Below are positions 1-9,730 of a stretch of DNA of 64,000 nucleotides, one piece after another. The notes under the pieces were generated by a model. That model was not told where the DNA came from, searched no databases, and saw only the letters and a program-made list of their open reading frames with translations. The translations under genes and the position numbers were made by a program. Source of the stretch: Bos javanicus (Eukaryota; Chordata; Mammalia; Artiodactyla; Bovidae); contig NC_083869.1 of NCBI RefSeq assembly GCF_032452875.1, forward strand, positions 122,952,001 through 123,016,000, read 5' to 3'. The stretch's first letter is position 1. Every line of letters starts with the position of its first letter.

Positions 1-175
1 TTTTAATTTATTTTATTGATGTACAGTTGATATACAAATGCTGTGTTAATCCCTACTGTACAGAAAAATGATTCAGTTATACATATATAGGTACATTTTT
101 TTCATATTCTTTTCCATTTTGGTTTATCACAGGATATCAAATATAATTCCCTGTGCTATCAGTATGAAACTAATG
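1..175 (-). mobile_element. L1 3'-end fragment (artiodactyl type)
   Basis: The T-rich left edge followed by an 'attcagttatacatatatag' stretch and 'ttccctgtgctat' matches the reverse complement of the 3' end of artiodactyl L1 elements, whose poly-A tail would lie at or just left of the window start. No coding capacity remains. It is cut by the window edge, so its TSD cannot be judged. A similar 3' end recurs at 475-720. Confidence 0.65.
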
Positions 176-189
176 TAATAAGGCATCAA

Positions 190-415
190 TTAGATCCTAA
201 TAAAATATTATTTCAATAGCATAAAATATGAAATACTAAGGGATAAATCTGACAGAAGATGTGAAAGACGTGTACAGTTAAAATTAGGAAATATTGCTGA
301 GGGAAACTGAAGAAGAACTAAGTAAATGAGAAATACTGTGTTCATGGGTCAGAACTCCATATTGTTAAGATGTCAATTCTTCCTAAATTAGTCTATAGAT
401 TCCATAAAACCCTGT
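190..415 (+). mobile_element. Old L1 ORF2 fragment
   Basis: Sense-strand remnant of L1 ORF2, recognised by 'aagatgtcaattctt' and 'tctatagattc' in the order seen in old mammalian L1s. The same motif occurs in the long L1 near 26.24 kb. Stops and indels break every frame. It may belong to the same old + strand L1 whose 3' end appears at 1812-2820, split by the minus-strand L1 between them. Confidence 0.6.
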
Positions 416-474
416 TTTCTTTAGTCACTTAGCATTCCTTGCTGGATGCTGGGGAACATTCTACATAGGAGTTT

Positions 475-720
475 ATTTATTTTTTCTTAATATATGCATT
501 TTATTGAAGTATAGTTGACTTAACAGGTCAACTATACTTCAGGTGCACAGCAAGGTGATTTAGTTATACATATAAAATATATTATTTTTCAGATTATTCT
601 CCATTATAAATTTTCCTATAAATTTTCCATTTCTTTTATATTACAAGAGATTGACTATAGTTCCCTACGTTACACAGTAAACCTTTGTTGCTTGTTGCAT
701 ATCTATTTTTTAAATTAGAA
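475..720 (-). mobile_element. L1 3'-end fragment with internal hairpin
   Basis: A second copy of the artiodactyl L1 3' end in reverse orientation ('gtgatttagttatacatata', 'gactatagttccctacgtt'). Compared with the first copy, the segment around 520-540 has been replaced by an inverted copy of its own left flank, producing the perfect hairpin listed separately. Confidence 0.6.
505..541. repeat. Perfect 15-bp inverted repeat, 7-nt loop
   Basis: The arms tgaagtatagttgac (505-519) and gtcaactatacttca (527-541) are exact reverse complements around the loop ttaacag. The left arm and the sequence right of the hairpin fit the L1 3' end; the right arm does not. It therefore looks like a short template-switch replacement rather than a functional stem. 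Confidence 0.9.
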
Positions 721-1081
721 ATCTAGCATTCTGTTCATACTAAGTCGAACAAGTGTAATTTTATTAATGTTGGTACAAATGACCTGCAGGCACTAATAGG
801 TGTGAAATAAAATTTATTATTCACAGAGTAAATGGCAAAAGAATTCCCCAAAGAGTAGGGCTTGGTTTGGAGTGAATAAGACCGAGAGTGGTGGTGGCGG
901 CTTTGAATTTTTATTGAGCTGAGAGGGTGAAGCTGGAGGGGGCAGTGCCACACCCGGCCTGTGGCTTGAGTGATTTAAATTCCTCCAGGTGCCAAGGGAC
1001 AGAGGGACATGCCGGGTTTCTTATCAGGACGCCCAGATGTGGATCAACAGGGAAAGAGGAGGAATGGAGTCTTGAAAGCTG
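721..1081. other. Unclassified stretch between L1 pieces
   Basis: AT-rich at first, then GC-richer from about 900. I do not recognise a repeat family or a credible reading frame. It may be 3'-UTR or flanking sequence of the minus-strand L1. Confidence 0.4.
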
Positions 1082-1800
1082 TCAAAATAAATATGGCGTC
1101 TTTCTCATTATTACGAAGATATTTTTTTGATAACAGCCCTTCTGACCTGTGTGAGGTGAAACCTCATTGTAGTTTTGATTTGCATTTTTCTGATAATGAG
1201 TGATGTTGAGCATCTTTTCATGGGTATTAGCCATCTGGACGTCTTCTTTGGAGAAATGTCTGTTTAGGTCTTCTGCCCACTTTTCGACTGGGTTGTTTAT
1301 TTTTCTGGTCTTAGCTGAGCTGTTTGTATATTTTGCAGAGTAATCTTTTGTCAGTTGTTTCATTTGCTATTATTTTCTCCCATTCTGAGGGCTGTCTTTT
1401 TGCCTTGTTTATAATTTCCTTTGCTGTGCAAAAGCTTTTGAGTTTAATTAGGTCCCATTTGTTTATCTTTGCTTTTATTTCCATTGCTCTAGAAGGTGGG
1501 CCATAGAGGATCTTGCTGTGATTTATGTCAAAGAGTGTTCTGCCTATGTTTCCCTCTAAGAGTTTTATATTAATAGTTTCTGGTCTTACCTTTAGGTCTT
1601 TAATCCATTGTGAGTTTATCTTTGTGTGTGGTGTTAAGAAGTGTTCTACTTTCATTCTTTTACACATAGCTGTCCAGTTTTCTCAGCACCATTTATTAAA
1701 GAGACTATCTTTTCTCCATTGCATATTCTTGCCTCGTCTGTCAAAGATAAGGTGCCCATAGGGGCATGGGTTTATCTCTGAGCTTTCTATCTTGGTCCTG
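1082..1800 (-). mobile_element. L1 ORF2 C-terminal fragment
   Basis: Reverse-strand L1 ORF2 C-terminal region. On the minus strand the 118-codon frame 1311-1667 carries the characteristic WDLIKLKSFCTAKE and QPSEWEKI strings. It continues after a frame change into 1082-1363, which has NRHFSKEDVQMAN. These motifs belong to the ORF2 C-terminus, downstream of the reverse transcriptase. The copy is 5' truncated and frameshifted, hence dead. Confidence 0.85.
1311..1667 (-). pseudogene. L1 ORF2p C-terminal domain remnant
   Basis: A 118-residue open frame within the L1 fragment. Residues about 72-86 read WDLIKLKSFCTAKEI and residues about 93-99 read PSEWEKI, both hallmarks of the ORF2p C-terminal segment. 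Endonuclease and reverse transcriptase domains are absent because of 5' truncation, so no activity is expected. The frame breaks near 1320 and resumes in another phase. Confidence 0.8.
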
Positions 1801-2055
1801 TAGAATGGTTTCTTTTAAAAGTTAGAAACACACCTATCATACCGTGAAGCAATTCTGCTCCTAGGAATTTCCCCAAGACAAATGAAAGCACGTGTCCATA
1901 TAAGTACTTGTACATGAATATGTATAGCTTTGTTACAATGCCCCAAGCCAGAAACCATCCAAACATTCATCAACAGTTGAAAGAATAAGAACATGGTGGT
2001 ACAATATACCCACACAATGGAATATGACTCACCTGTAAGAAGGTGTTGACTATTG

Positions 2056-2082
2056 ATCTGTGCTCTATCATGGAGCACAGAT
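2056..2082. repeat. Perfect 10-bp inverted repeat, 7-nt loop
   Basis: Arms atctgtgctc (2056-2065) and gagcacagat (2073-2082) flank the loop tatcatg immediately left of a Bov-tA SINE. It is not part of the SINE consensus and sits in the L1 3' end, again suggesting a template-switch event, perhaps tied to the SINE integration. Confidence 0.85.
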
Positions 2083-2331
2083 AGGGCTTCTGTGGTTGCT
2101 CAGATGGTAAAGAACCTGCCTGCAATGCAGGAGACCTGGGTTCGATCCCTGGGTTGGGAAGATCCCTTGGAGAAGGGAAGGGTTCGATCCCTGGGTTGGG
2201 AAGATGCCCTGGAGAAGGGAAAGGCAACCCACTCCAGTATTCTTGCCTGGAAAATCCCATGGACAGAGGAGCCCGGTGCTACAGTCCATGGAGTTGCAAA
2301 GAGTTGGACACGACTGAGCGACTAACACATA
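2083..2331 (+). mobile_element. Bov-tA SINE with internal 42-bp duplication
   Basis: tRNA-derived head (degenerate 'ggcttctgtggttgctcag') and BovB-derived tail ending 'cacgactgagcgactaaca'. The segment 2139-2180 is repeated at 2181-2222 with a few changes. It contains the B-box-like ggttcgatccc, so this copy has two B boxes. Bov-tA is transcribed by RNA polymerase III and mobilised by BovB. Confidence 0.9.
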
Positions 2332-2603
2332 AACACTATCAAGGTTGCATCGCATGCACTGTGTGAAAGAAGGCAGATGTACTGAGATTCCATTTATAGA
2401 AAACTCTAGAAAACACAAGCTAATTTATAGTGACAGGAGATTGATGATTGCAGATGGGGACAGGGAGCAGAGAGAGTGATGCCTGATTGGCATGAGGAAA
2501 GTTAAGGATGATGATATGTTATTATCTTGATTGGGGCAATAGTTTTATGGGTGTATACATATGTTAAATGTGTGATATTTTACATTTTAAATATATATAG
2601 TTT

Positions 2604-2771
2604 TGTTGTTGTTTAGTCGCTAAATCATATCCAACTCTGTGACCCCCTGGACTGCAGCATGCCAGGCTTCCCTGTTCTTCACTATCTCCCCATAGTTTGC
2701 TCAAACTCATGTCCTTTAAGTCACTGATGCCATCCAACAATCTCATCCTCTGTCTCTTCCTTCTCCTCCTG
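2604..2771 (-). mobile_element. BovB 3'-end fragment
   Basis: Reverse complement of the BovB LINE 3' terminus ('tttagtcgctaaatcatatc' through 'caatctcatcctctgtctc'). It is flanked by the 8-bp TSD tatagttt (2596-2603 and 2772-2779). It is 5' truncated to about 170 bp, typical of target-primed reverse transcription. Confidence 0.85.
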
Positions 2772-2821
2772 TATAGTTTAGCGTCATACAAACTAAATAT
2801 CAATAAAGCTATAAAAAATTA

Positions 2822-3694
2822 CTTGCCAAAAAGATAATGTTGTGTTAATGACAGTATCTATGAAGCACCTGTCTGTGGCTCCAGTACACAGAAGGCTCTA
2901 AATGGGCCGGTTGTATACAGAAGGCGCTCATGGAATGGCACTCATTGCTGTGGGGAAGATGGCGTGTGTTGCTGGCAAGTCAGCCTCCCCCATCTGACCA
3001 TGACCTTCTCAAGCACACTGGCAGGTCAGCCTCCCCCATCTGACCATGACCTTCTCAAGCACAGAGCATCACCAAGCTTTCTCTCTGTGCCTGGAGCCCT
3101 GCACACGGTCCGTACTCTGCTGACATCTGCTGAGTCACTGGAAACTGACATCCCAAAGGAGGGAAGGAAGGGGAGGGCAGTTCATGCTCTTTGTCTCACA
3201 GCCACCAGGGCCTTGAACCTCTCTTGTTCATTGGTTCACAGCCGCACACATCTCTGTGGGACATATAATACATTTCTTGGCAGTGGAGGGGTTATTTAAA
3301 GCTCCCTTTATAACAGCTGGACCTTGATGGAAACACATCAGTGTTACCCCTGGGGCCTGAGGAGGGCAGGAATGCATGGGCAGGATCTATTCTAAGCTTT
3401 TCAGAGATGTTCAGGACGTGAAGACACTGTCTGACCTTGGCTGTGTGATGGGGTATCCTCGCGTTCACAGTGGACAGGTGTTTGTGAATGCGGCCGTGAC
3501 TAGGGACACCGGCGGGGAGCCTTGTCCACGTCCTCCTCTAATCTCATCATTTCTTAGAAGTTCTCTGGGCTCACATGGCAGATACAAGAGGAAGTGCCTT
3601 TTTCAGAAGCATCAAAACCAGACCTCACTGGTGGCCATGGGGTTAAATCAGTCTATCCAGCATCGAGGATCTGATACGCGCACCATGAAACGTC
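2822..3694. other. Unique sequence
   Basis: No recognised repeat apart from the 46-bp tandem duplication at 2972-3063. Open frames here (such as 2964-3299 and 3376-3717 on the + strand) lack known domains or codon-level support, and I treat them as chance. Confidence 0.5.
2972..3063. repeat. 46-bp tandem duplication
   Basis: Unit 2972-3017 is repeated at 3018-3063 with one clear mismatch (ggcaagtc versus ggcaggtc) and another at the end. The near identity implies a recent duplication that could vary in copy number. Confidence 0.9.
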
Positions 3695-3835
3695 AGAGTT
3701 CTGGGCTCGAGTCCTGACTACCCTTGATGAATTCAGAGAGAGTGGGCTCCTATCCTTCATCTTGCTGAGCCCCACTTTCCTCACCTGTAAAATAAACACT
3801 CCAACACTCATGGGACTGCTCCTTATTGAGAAATG
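3695..3835 (+). mobile_element. MIR SINE remnant
   Basis: 'ctgggctcgagtcctgact' followed by 'gagccccactttcctcacct' and 'gtaaaataaac' follows the MIR core and 3' half (the 'cctcatctgtaaaatgg' block) on the sense strand. Old and diverged. Confidence 0.55.
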
Positions 3836-5299
3836 TCATCACAAGTGGCTGATAGAGGTCGCCCACATGGCTGGGTCACCCACATGCTGGACAGAACTCC
3901 CCAGCCTCCAACTCCCTGGTTATATTCAACCCCCTACCCTCCCGTCTCAGCTGCCTGACCAGCCTATGGGTGCAGAGAGTCTGTCACTGCAGAGTCATTC
4001 CTTTCATTCCCTCAATTTAGGCTCCTCGTTGAGAAATCTCTATCAGCCTTTGGTACCAGAAACCGTGCCCTTGAAGAACACACAGGCAGTGATGGCGGGG
4101 GGGGGGGGGGTGGGTGCGGGGGAGGGGAGGGATGCACGACACGCCCGTGCTTTGTGTCTAATGCACGGAGTGCGTACAACCGCTCCAGACATAGACCTGT
4201 ACCTTCTCTTCTTTCCCCTACTCCTCCTACTCACCCCATTCCTCTACCTCCTCCCCATTCTTCGTCATCAGAATTTGGGACTCAGTGGTAAGAAGATGGG
4301 TTAACTGATTATTATTATTTCCCCCAGGGCAACCTTTCTGGATGGCTTTAATGTCCCTCCAGGTTGGTGGTGCCTGCGTTCCTGGCCAGTCAGACCACTG
4401 GCTCAGCTCAGGTTGAAGCTGGGAGGTCTTGGGCAGAGCAGCAGATGTACCCAGTTGGCCCCTGAGCCAGCCAGGGAAGCTGGGGGAGGGACTCTGGTGC
4501 TCTTGCCCACCTGGCATCAATCCCATGTCCTTGTCTTGATGGTGTCCTGGTTTTCCGCTGGGAGAAACAACTGACCCGCATGGCAGGAGCTCATGACACT
4601 TGGCCTTGCTTAGAGGCTCTCCTCTGCCCTGGAGGACAAGGAGGGCAGGCAAGGGGTTGGGACCAGCTCAGCCCAGATCCCGCCAACACTGGGCATTGTT
4701 TCCTCTTCTAGATCCAGGAGCTGACCTGGCAGCTCTCCACCCTGAGTCTGAATTGCTCCTCTTTCCTTCCATGCTAGGGCCACCCCCAGGCATCTGATAC
4801 CTTCCTTTTTGGTCTCTGTTTCTTGTATTATCTGGAGTCCAATTATTATTCTTACATTATGCTGAGTCCTGCAACAGGGGCCAGGGCAAGGAAGAGCAGC
4901 TCGTCCCTGGGTGCCCTGGCCTATCCTTGGGGCTGAGCAAATCCAGCCCCTGGACTTCAGGCTTGTAGGAAAGGGGAGTGAGGTCTGAGAAGGGGGCTCA
5001 GGCAACTTGCCTCTGATGAGGAGAGAAATGTACCAACAGTCCCTCCTCCAGCTCACCTCTAGTCATGACGCAAGGGCCCTCAGGACCTGGGCCAGGTGCC
5101 AGGATGTGCCAGTGACACAGGTGTGCCCGTTGGCAGGTGTGATGCTATTGGCTCCCCCTACCCCAGACCCTGACTCTCATGGCTGCTGAGCCCTTGTCTC
5201 GACTGTTTGATTAAAAGGGGACATTGAAGGCCACGCTGGTGTCAGCACATCATTGGAACAAGCAGCATAAGCTCGTGATGCGCTAAGCCCTGTTATAGT
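3836..5299. other. Unique sequence
   Basis: No clear interspersed repeat. Holds a long G run at 4097-4131. The 180-codon + strand frame 3762-4304 is proline and leucine rich, crosses the G run and starts in a MIR, so it is not credible as a gene. Confidence 0.5.
4097..4131 (+). repeat. G14 homopolymer and G-rich tract
   Basis: Fourteen consecutive G (4097-4110) followed by gggtgcgggggaggggaggg. At least four G runs sit within short loops, so G-quadruplex formation on the + strand is possible. Length is probably unstable and prone to sequencing error. Confidence 0.8.
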
Positions 5300-5470
5300 C
5301 TTTTTATAACCACTCACAAGCTTGGTGGCTTTGGGCAAATGACATAACCTCTCCAAGCTTTGTTCTCCTCGTCTCGGCTTCCGAAGCGGAGATGATGGTG
5401 GCACTGTTTCCTCAGGGCCTGTGGTGAGGGTCAAGTGAGTCAGTCCATAGAAAGCCCTTGGGACAGAGGT
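5300..5470 (+). mobile_element. MIR SINE remnant
   Basis: 'gtggctttgggcaaatgaca' then 'aacctctccaagctttgttc' and 'gtgagggtcaagtgagtcag' follow the MIR consensus order (gtgaccttgggcaag, cctctctgagcct, ggattaaatgag) on the sense strand. Confidence 0.65.
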
Positions 5471-5924
5471 AAGCTGCTATTTACATCAGTTGCCATGACA
5501 ACGATGCTGCTGGCGGTGGTGGTGATCAATCCCATTCCCACATCCCCTTTCCTGTCATCACGGGTCGCGTCCCCAAGGCTCTGTCGTCAAGGAGGGGCTT
5601 CATTCCTTCTCACTGGCTTTGTTTATCCTAAAACCCACATCTTGGAGGAGGGCCAAGTGTTTACAGCTTCGTCTTGCTCAGCAAGGCAATTTAGTACCAC
5701 TGGGAACTGAAACATCTCTGTAGTCAGGCTGGCACTGACCAGCATGAGGCTGTCGCCTCTTGCCTTCTGATCACTATAATTATGTCTCATAGTCAGAATG
5801 ACGTTTTCCCCCTCCTTTCTCACCTCCCAAAGAGAGATGACTGTCAACAGGATCTGTGCCCTGGGCAAGACCTCACCACTGGAGTAGGGATCATGCTAGG
5901 AGAGCATCTGATCCAACCTGTTCA
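5471..5924. other. Unique sequence
   Basis: No recognised repeat and no convincing gene. Open frames at 5435-5710 (+) and 5623-5868 (-) overlap each other and carry no known motif. Confidence 0.45.
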
Positions 5925-6065
5925 TGGGGAAGGGAATCCCAGGGGGAAGGAGAAGCTGGGGAAACTGAGGCCTGGAGTGGAGAGGCAACCTGCCCCAGAT
6001 CACACAGAGAGTTGGTGACAGGACAGACTAGGGCTTGAATTCCTGACCCAGGACTGAAACCCTGT
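5925..6065 (-). mobile_element. MIR SINE remnant
   Basis: 'ggggaaactgaggcctggag', then 'gccccagatcacacagagag' and 'gcttgaattcctgacccag', is the antisense MIR pattern (gaggaaactgaggc, aaggtcacacagc, gattcgaaccc). Confidence 0.7.
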
Positions 6066-6560
6066 CTGTCATAGTGACATGGACCCTAGGGTCTGGGGTG
6101 AGTGGGGCCAGAATTCCAAGCCCGGCACAGACAAGGGAAGGGCAAGTTTGGGCCAGAGGAATGGACTTGGGTGGAAGGGATGAAATTAAGTGCTTGGGTC
6201 ACGCTGGGCCCCTTGAGGTCTAGAAGGAACAGTGGCTCCGTGTCCCCCAGTTCTGACTGAGCTAGTGCACAGACTGGAATCTGGTGTCAAGGCAACCTGG
6301 GATGAAACTGTCATAGGCTCTCAGTGAAATGAGAGAAACAGGCCAATATGGACTGCTGGTGTAAGGTTGCCAATTGTTAACACCTTCCAAATGGGTGTCA
6401 CCTGATTCTAGCTTGGGAAATGCCATGCGAAGGCATTTAAAAGTCAATGAGATTTAACATGAAACTTCCACAGAATTGGCTGGGCTTTCCTGCGAGTCTG
6501 AGTGCCGTGTTAGGAGATGCAAGTACGTGTCTGCTCTATGCACTGACCTGTGATGTAACA
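6066..6560. other. Unique or highly diverged sequence
   Basis: A weak MIR-like stretch may lie at about 6260-6400, but I cannot fix its edges. No gene seen. Confidence 0.4.
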
Positions 6561-6757
6561 CAGCTTCCCTGGTGGCTCAGATGGTAAAGAATCTGCCTAC
6601 CAGTGTAGGAGACACGGGTTTGATCCCGGGTCGGGACGATCCCCTGGAGGAGGATATGGCAACCCACTCCAGTATTCTTGCCTGGAAAATCTCATAGACA
6701 GAGGAGCCTGGTGGGCTACAGTCCATGGGGTTGCAAAGAGTTGGACACGACTAAGCA
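6561..6757 (+). mobile_element. Bov-tA SINE
   Basis: Full-length copy with head 'cttccctggtggctcagatg', body 'ggcaacccactccagtattc' and tail 'ttggacacgactaagca'. Several differences from the common consensus ('ctaccagtgtaggagacac') mark it as moderately old. Confidence 0.92.
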
Positions 6758-7059
6758 TGCATGAACTAGTACTACTAGAGATGGAGAGAGCTCTGTGGAG
6801 GATGTCGGGAGGGCGTCACCTGACAGAGCTAAAACCTGCTGCCTGGGGATGGAGCCAGCCCCGTGCTCTACAGGGAGGGACCCTGGGAATATAAACACCC
6901 TGATCTTCCCTCCTTCCCTGATCTCCTGCTGGGGCGCCCTATTACCAGACCTGGAAGCCAGAGGGGTGCAGGGTCCCCTGGATAAGGATGCTAAAGTCAG
7001 CCCCCAGGAGAACAGAGCAAGGGGACAGGTAGATGGAAAATCTGGAGGAGGATACGGGG
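6758..7059. other. Unique sequence
   Basis: No recognised repeat. A long minus frame (6716-7504) crosses this block but is built partly of two SINEs and is not a gene. Confidence 0.45.
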
Positions 7060-7680
7060 GACCCCAGCACAGGGGAGGTGCCTCTTCAGGGCAGTGCTTG
7101 GGGAAGACATGGCTTTGGAGCTGAGTCCTGAGGACAGGGAGGGTTGGGCCAGGAGAAGAGCTAATGGAAGGGAGTTCCTGGCGGAGGGAACAGCAGGAGC
7201 AAAGGAATGGATGTGGGCAGGGTCCAGGTCCCACAGGCCAGGTGGTAAGGAGCTTGCATTTGATTTTAAGTTTACTGGGAGGCAGGGGTGTGCACGTGTG
7301 TGCTGTTGCTTCAGTCGCGTTCGACTCTTTGCGACCCTGTGGACCATAGATCCCCAGGCTCCCCTGTCCATGGGATTCTCCAGGCAAGAATACTGGAGTG
7401 GGTTGCCATGCCCTCATCCAGGAGATCTTCCCAACCCAGGGATTGAACCCAAGTCTGTTATACCAACCTGTATTGGTAGGCAGGTTTTTAACCGCTAATG
7501 CCACCTCGGAAGCCCAGGCAGGGGTGAGTTCTCAGCAAAAAGTGACATGATCTGACTCCTCTGAGGGGGCTGTGGCTTGGAACCAGGGAGGGGTGAAGGC
7601 TGGAGGCTGGTGGGGAACCTAGCAGATGAGAGGTCTGGACCAGGGCAGGAGAAAGAGACGAGGCCAGAGAGGAGTGTATT
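7060..7680 (+). mobile_element. Old mammalian repeat (family not named), split by a SINE
   Basis: Phrases such as 'gagctgagtcctgaggacag', 'gagggaacagcaggagcaaa', 'ggtaaggagcttgcatttga' and 'gtgacatgatctgactcc' occur in this order in a widespread old mammalian repeat. Related blocks are at 10062, 13330, 34940 and 50980. I cannot assign its family name. A SINE (7291-7515) interrupts it. Confidence 0.55.
7291..7515 (-). mobile_element. Bov-tA SINE with 11-bp TSD
   Basis: Antisense Bov-tA ('tcagtcgcgttcgactcttt' to 'gccacctcggaagccc'). Flanked by the TSD aggcaggggtg (7280-7290 and 7516-7526). The tRNA-like head is diverged. Confidence 0.92.
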
Positions 7681-8374
7681 TTGAAGGAAGAACCTAAGAA
7701 TTGGCTGGTGGGTCAGAGGTAGCGGCAAAGGACCCTGGAGTCAGGGTCCACCCAGTGGTCTCCTGCCCTCAGCACCTGTGAGTTGGCTGGAGAGAGGGGT
7801 GGAGGGGGGGATGTCTCCAGGGAGCCATGGTTTGGCCTTCCTGTGCTCACCCAGTCCTGCACGGGTCCAGACAGTCTTGCCACCCCCAGACACTGCAATG
7901 CAGTTATGAGGTAGGCTCTGCTGAGGGATCCAGGAGATGACCCCAACTCAGAGAAAATACCTTCAAACACATGTGATTCCTAGCCCCCCTGACCTGGTAG
8001 GTGGACAGTCCTGGGGACTGGGCAGCCCTGCACATTGGATGGGTATTGGCTCTGGGTGTGTCCCATCCAGGCCAGGCAGGGGCACCGTGCCCTGAAGCAA
8101 GGGTGGGTGCCAGGCCAAGGCCGTGTCTCTGGGGAGACAGGGAGCCATGGCAGGTTTCTGGCCAGTCTGCCACTAGGGCAAGAGGGAGGATCAGAGCCTG
8201 CAAGATGAGAAGCTGGGGCAATGGTACGGGTGAGTGAACCCGGCCAGGACAGACCCCGGGAGAGCCTGGAGGAACGGCGGCTTCAGTGTCCCAGTGGCTG
8301 GAGCTTCCTTTACAGACTTTTCCCCCTTCCAGGCTCACCTCATCGGGGCCACAGAACCTCGGCCCGAGTCAAAC
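7681..8374. other. Unique GC-rich sequence
   Basis: No recognised repeat. Overlapping frames on both strands (for example 7904-8338 minus, 144 codons) are a by-product of high GC content and show no known motif. Confidence 0.45.
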
Positions 8375-8640
8375 TCATCCCTCACTGTGGCCAATTAATT
8401 CCAACTTGTCATAAATGTCTTAAGGTTTGCTAATCGATAGGAGCTGGGCCGCCGGCCACCGCTGAGTCTCCGAGGGGACATACAGGGATTGAAGGCCGCC
8501 GCCCAGGTTCGTGGGTTAACACACTCCACGTGCATCGCCTGTTGGTTTGAGTTAATCACCTGGTGCCTAAGTGTGTCCTCGTAAATCTCAGGTAAGGCTC
8601 CTGTGATCCGTTCAGAGTTAACTGACACGACTAAGCAGCC
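8375..8640. promoter_or_regulatory. Candidate conserved noncoding block
   Basis: Non-repetitive stretch with a dense set of AT-core motifs in a CpG-bearing context: ccaattaattcc, tgctaatcgata, gggttaacacactccacgtg, gagttaatcacc and agagttaactg. It contains two GTTAAC-type sites and an E-box-like cacgtg. This composition is unlike the flanking decayed DNA. Function is inferred from motif density only. Confidence 0.3.
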
Positions 8641-9089
8641 GTGCTGGGGTTTGTGAGAGAGGAGGAGTCTCAGGGCTGCAGGAAGGAAGGAGGGACTGAT
8701 GTGGGTGAGAGGAGGGGCACCTTACAGCCCCCAGAGGGAACCGCTCCTCCATTCGCCCCAAGGGGAGGTCCTGGCAGCCTGGAGCGGGCTCAGAGCCTCC
8801 GGCCTGCTTCCTGCTGCCCGGCTTGTGACCTCAGGGAATGACAAAACCTTGTGGGTGGGAGTTTCCCAGATAAACTGGGGTTGGGGGCGGGGGAAAGAGG
8901 GCGCAGCAGGAGCAAAGGCCTGGGGGCATCACCTGCATCTCACTGTCTTCTGGCTACAACCTGAGCATCCTCACAGCAGGACAAGGAACAGGCCCTCAGG
9001 ACAGGCTGAAGTGCAGCCAGTCCCTGGGCACCCGGCTAGGAGGGTTGCTAGAAAAACTTAAATATTTCTACATCTGTTCACAGGTTCTT
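8641..9089. other. Unique sequence
   Basis: GC-rich, no recognised repeat, no gene supported. Confidence 0.4.
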
Positions 9090-9230
9090 AGAGCAGCGGT
9101 CTGATGTGGCCAAGTCATTTACCTCCCTGTGCCTCGCTTTCCTCGTCTGTGAAGTGGGGTGATGATGGTGCCCCCCTACCCCCGGGTTGGGAGAGCAGGG
9201 AGCCTGTGTGAAGCTCTGGAGCAGAGCTCG
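9090..9230 (+). mobile_element. MIR SINE remnant
   Basis: 'gtggccaagtcatttacctc' followed by 'gcctcgctttcctcgtctgt' and 'gaagtggggtgatgatgg' is the sense MIR pattern. Confidence 0.65.
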
Positions 9231-9589
9231 CCCCCAGATGTGATGAGAGGAGGATTGTGGATTGATGCTCATTACCTGCCTCAGTCCTGGGAGTTTCCTC
9301 TGACCGTCTGAACCACCGGGCAGACTGGGAGGGTCAGACCCTTGGTCCCCGAAGAAACTGAATCCAAGAGGATTGGGAAGAGGTCATGGGACTGAGCTGG
9401 TGAGCTCTGCCCTGTCTCACTTGGGAGCCCACCCCGGGCCCGAAGCCTCAGCACACAAAGGTCTCCCCCAGCCCCCTGGAGTCAGAGCCCGCATCCCCCT
9501 GCTGGGCTCGCTGCAGCCCAGTCATCAGCAGTGAGCGCGGGAGTGGTGCCCTGTGTTACAATCCATGTCTGGACGAGCCCCTGGCTGGA
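9231..9589. other. Unique sequence
   Basis: No repeat or gene recognised. Confidence 0.4.
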
Positions 9590-9730
9590 GGAATTAACTC
9601 ATGTACATACAGAAAATCTCCACAGACTTGTCTTCCAATATTTGTTCTGGAAACTGGAACACACAGATAAGGCAAGCGCCTGACATTGGAACTGCAGAAT
9701 AAATTTGCATTCTCCACGCCACAAAGAGCC
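9590..9730. promoter_or_regulatory. Candidate noncoding regulatory block
   Basis: Non-repetitive AT-balanced stretch holding ggaattaactc, cacagataaggc (GATA-type site) and aataaatttgcattc, which contains the POU octamer ATTTGCAT. Only motif co-occurrence supports this. Confidence 0.22.

Larger units (their letters stand above)
1812..2820 (+). mobile_element. Old L1 3' end, split by two insertions
   Basis: Matches the end of an old mammalian L1: 'acacaatggaatatgactc' left of the SINE, 'gattccatttatagaaaac' right of it, and a terminal 'atatcaataaagctataaa'. A Bov-tA SINE (about 2083-2331) and a BovB fragment (2604-2771) interrupt it. The L1 text resumes after each one, so both insertions are younger. 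Confidence 0.7.

Noticed and set aside
2085..2160. tRNA gene-like B box in Bov-tA copies
   Set aside because: ggttcgatccc is the B box of the tRNA-derived SINE head, not a functional tRNA gene; no cloverleaf and no A box in place.
3762..4304. Plus frame of 180 codons
   Set aside because: Starts in a MIR and translates a G14 run into a glycine stretch; no family match.
6716..7504. Minus frame of 262 codons
   Set aside because: Both ends are made of Bov-tA sequence and the middle is GC-rich unique DNA without a recognisable domain.
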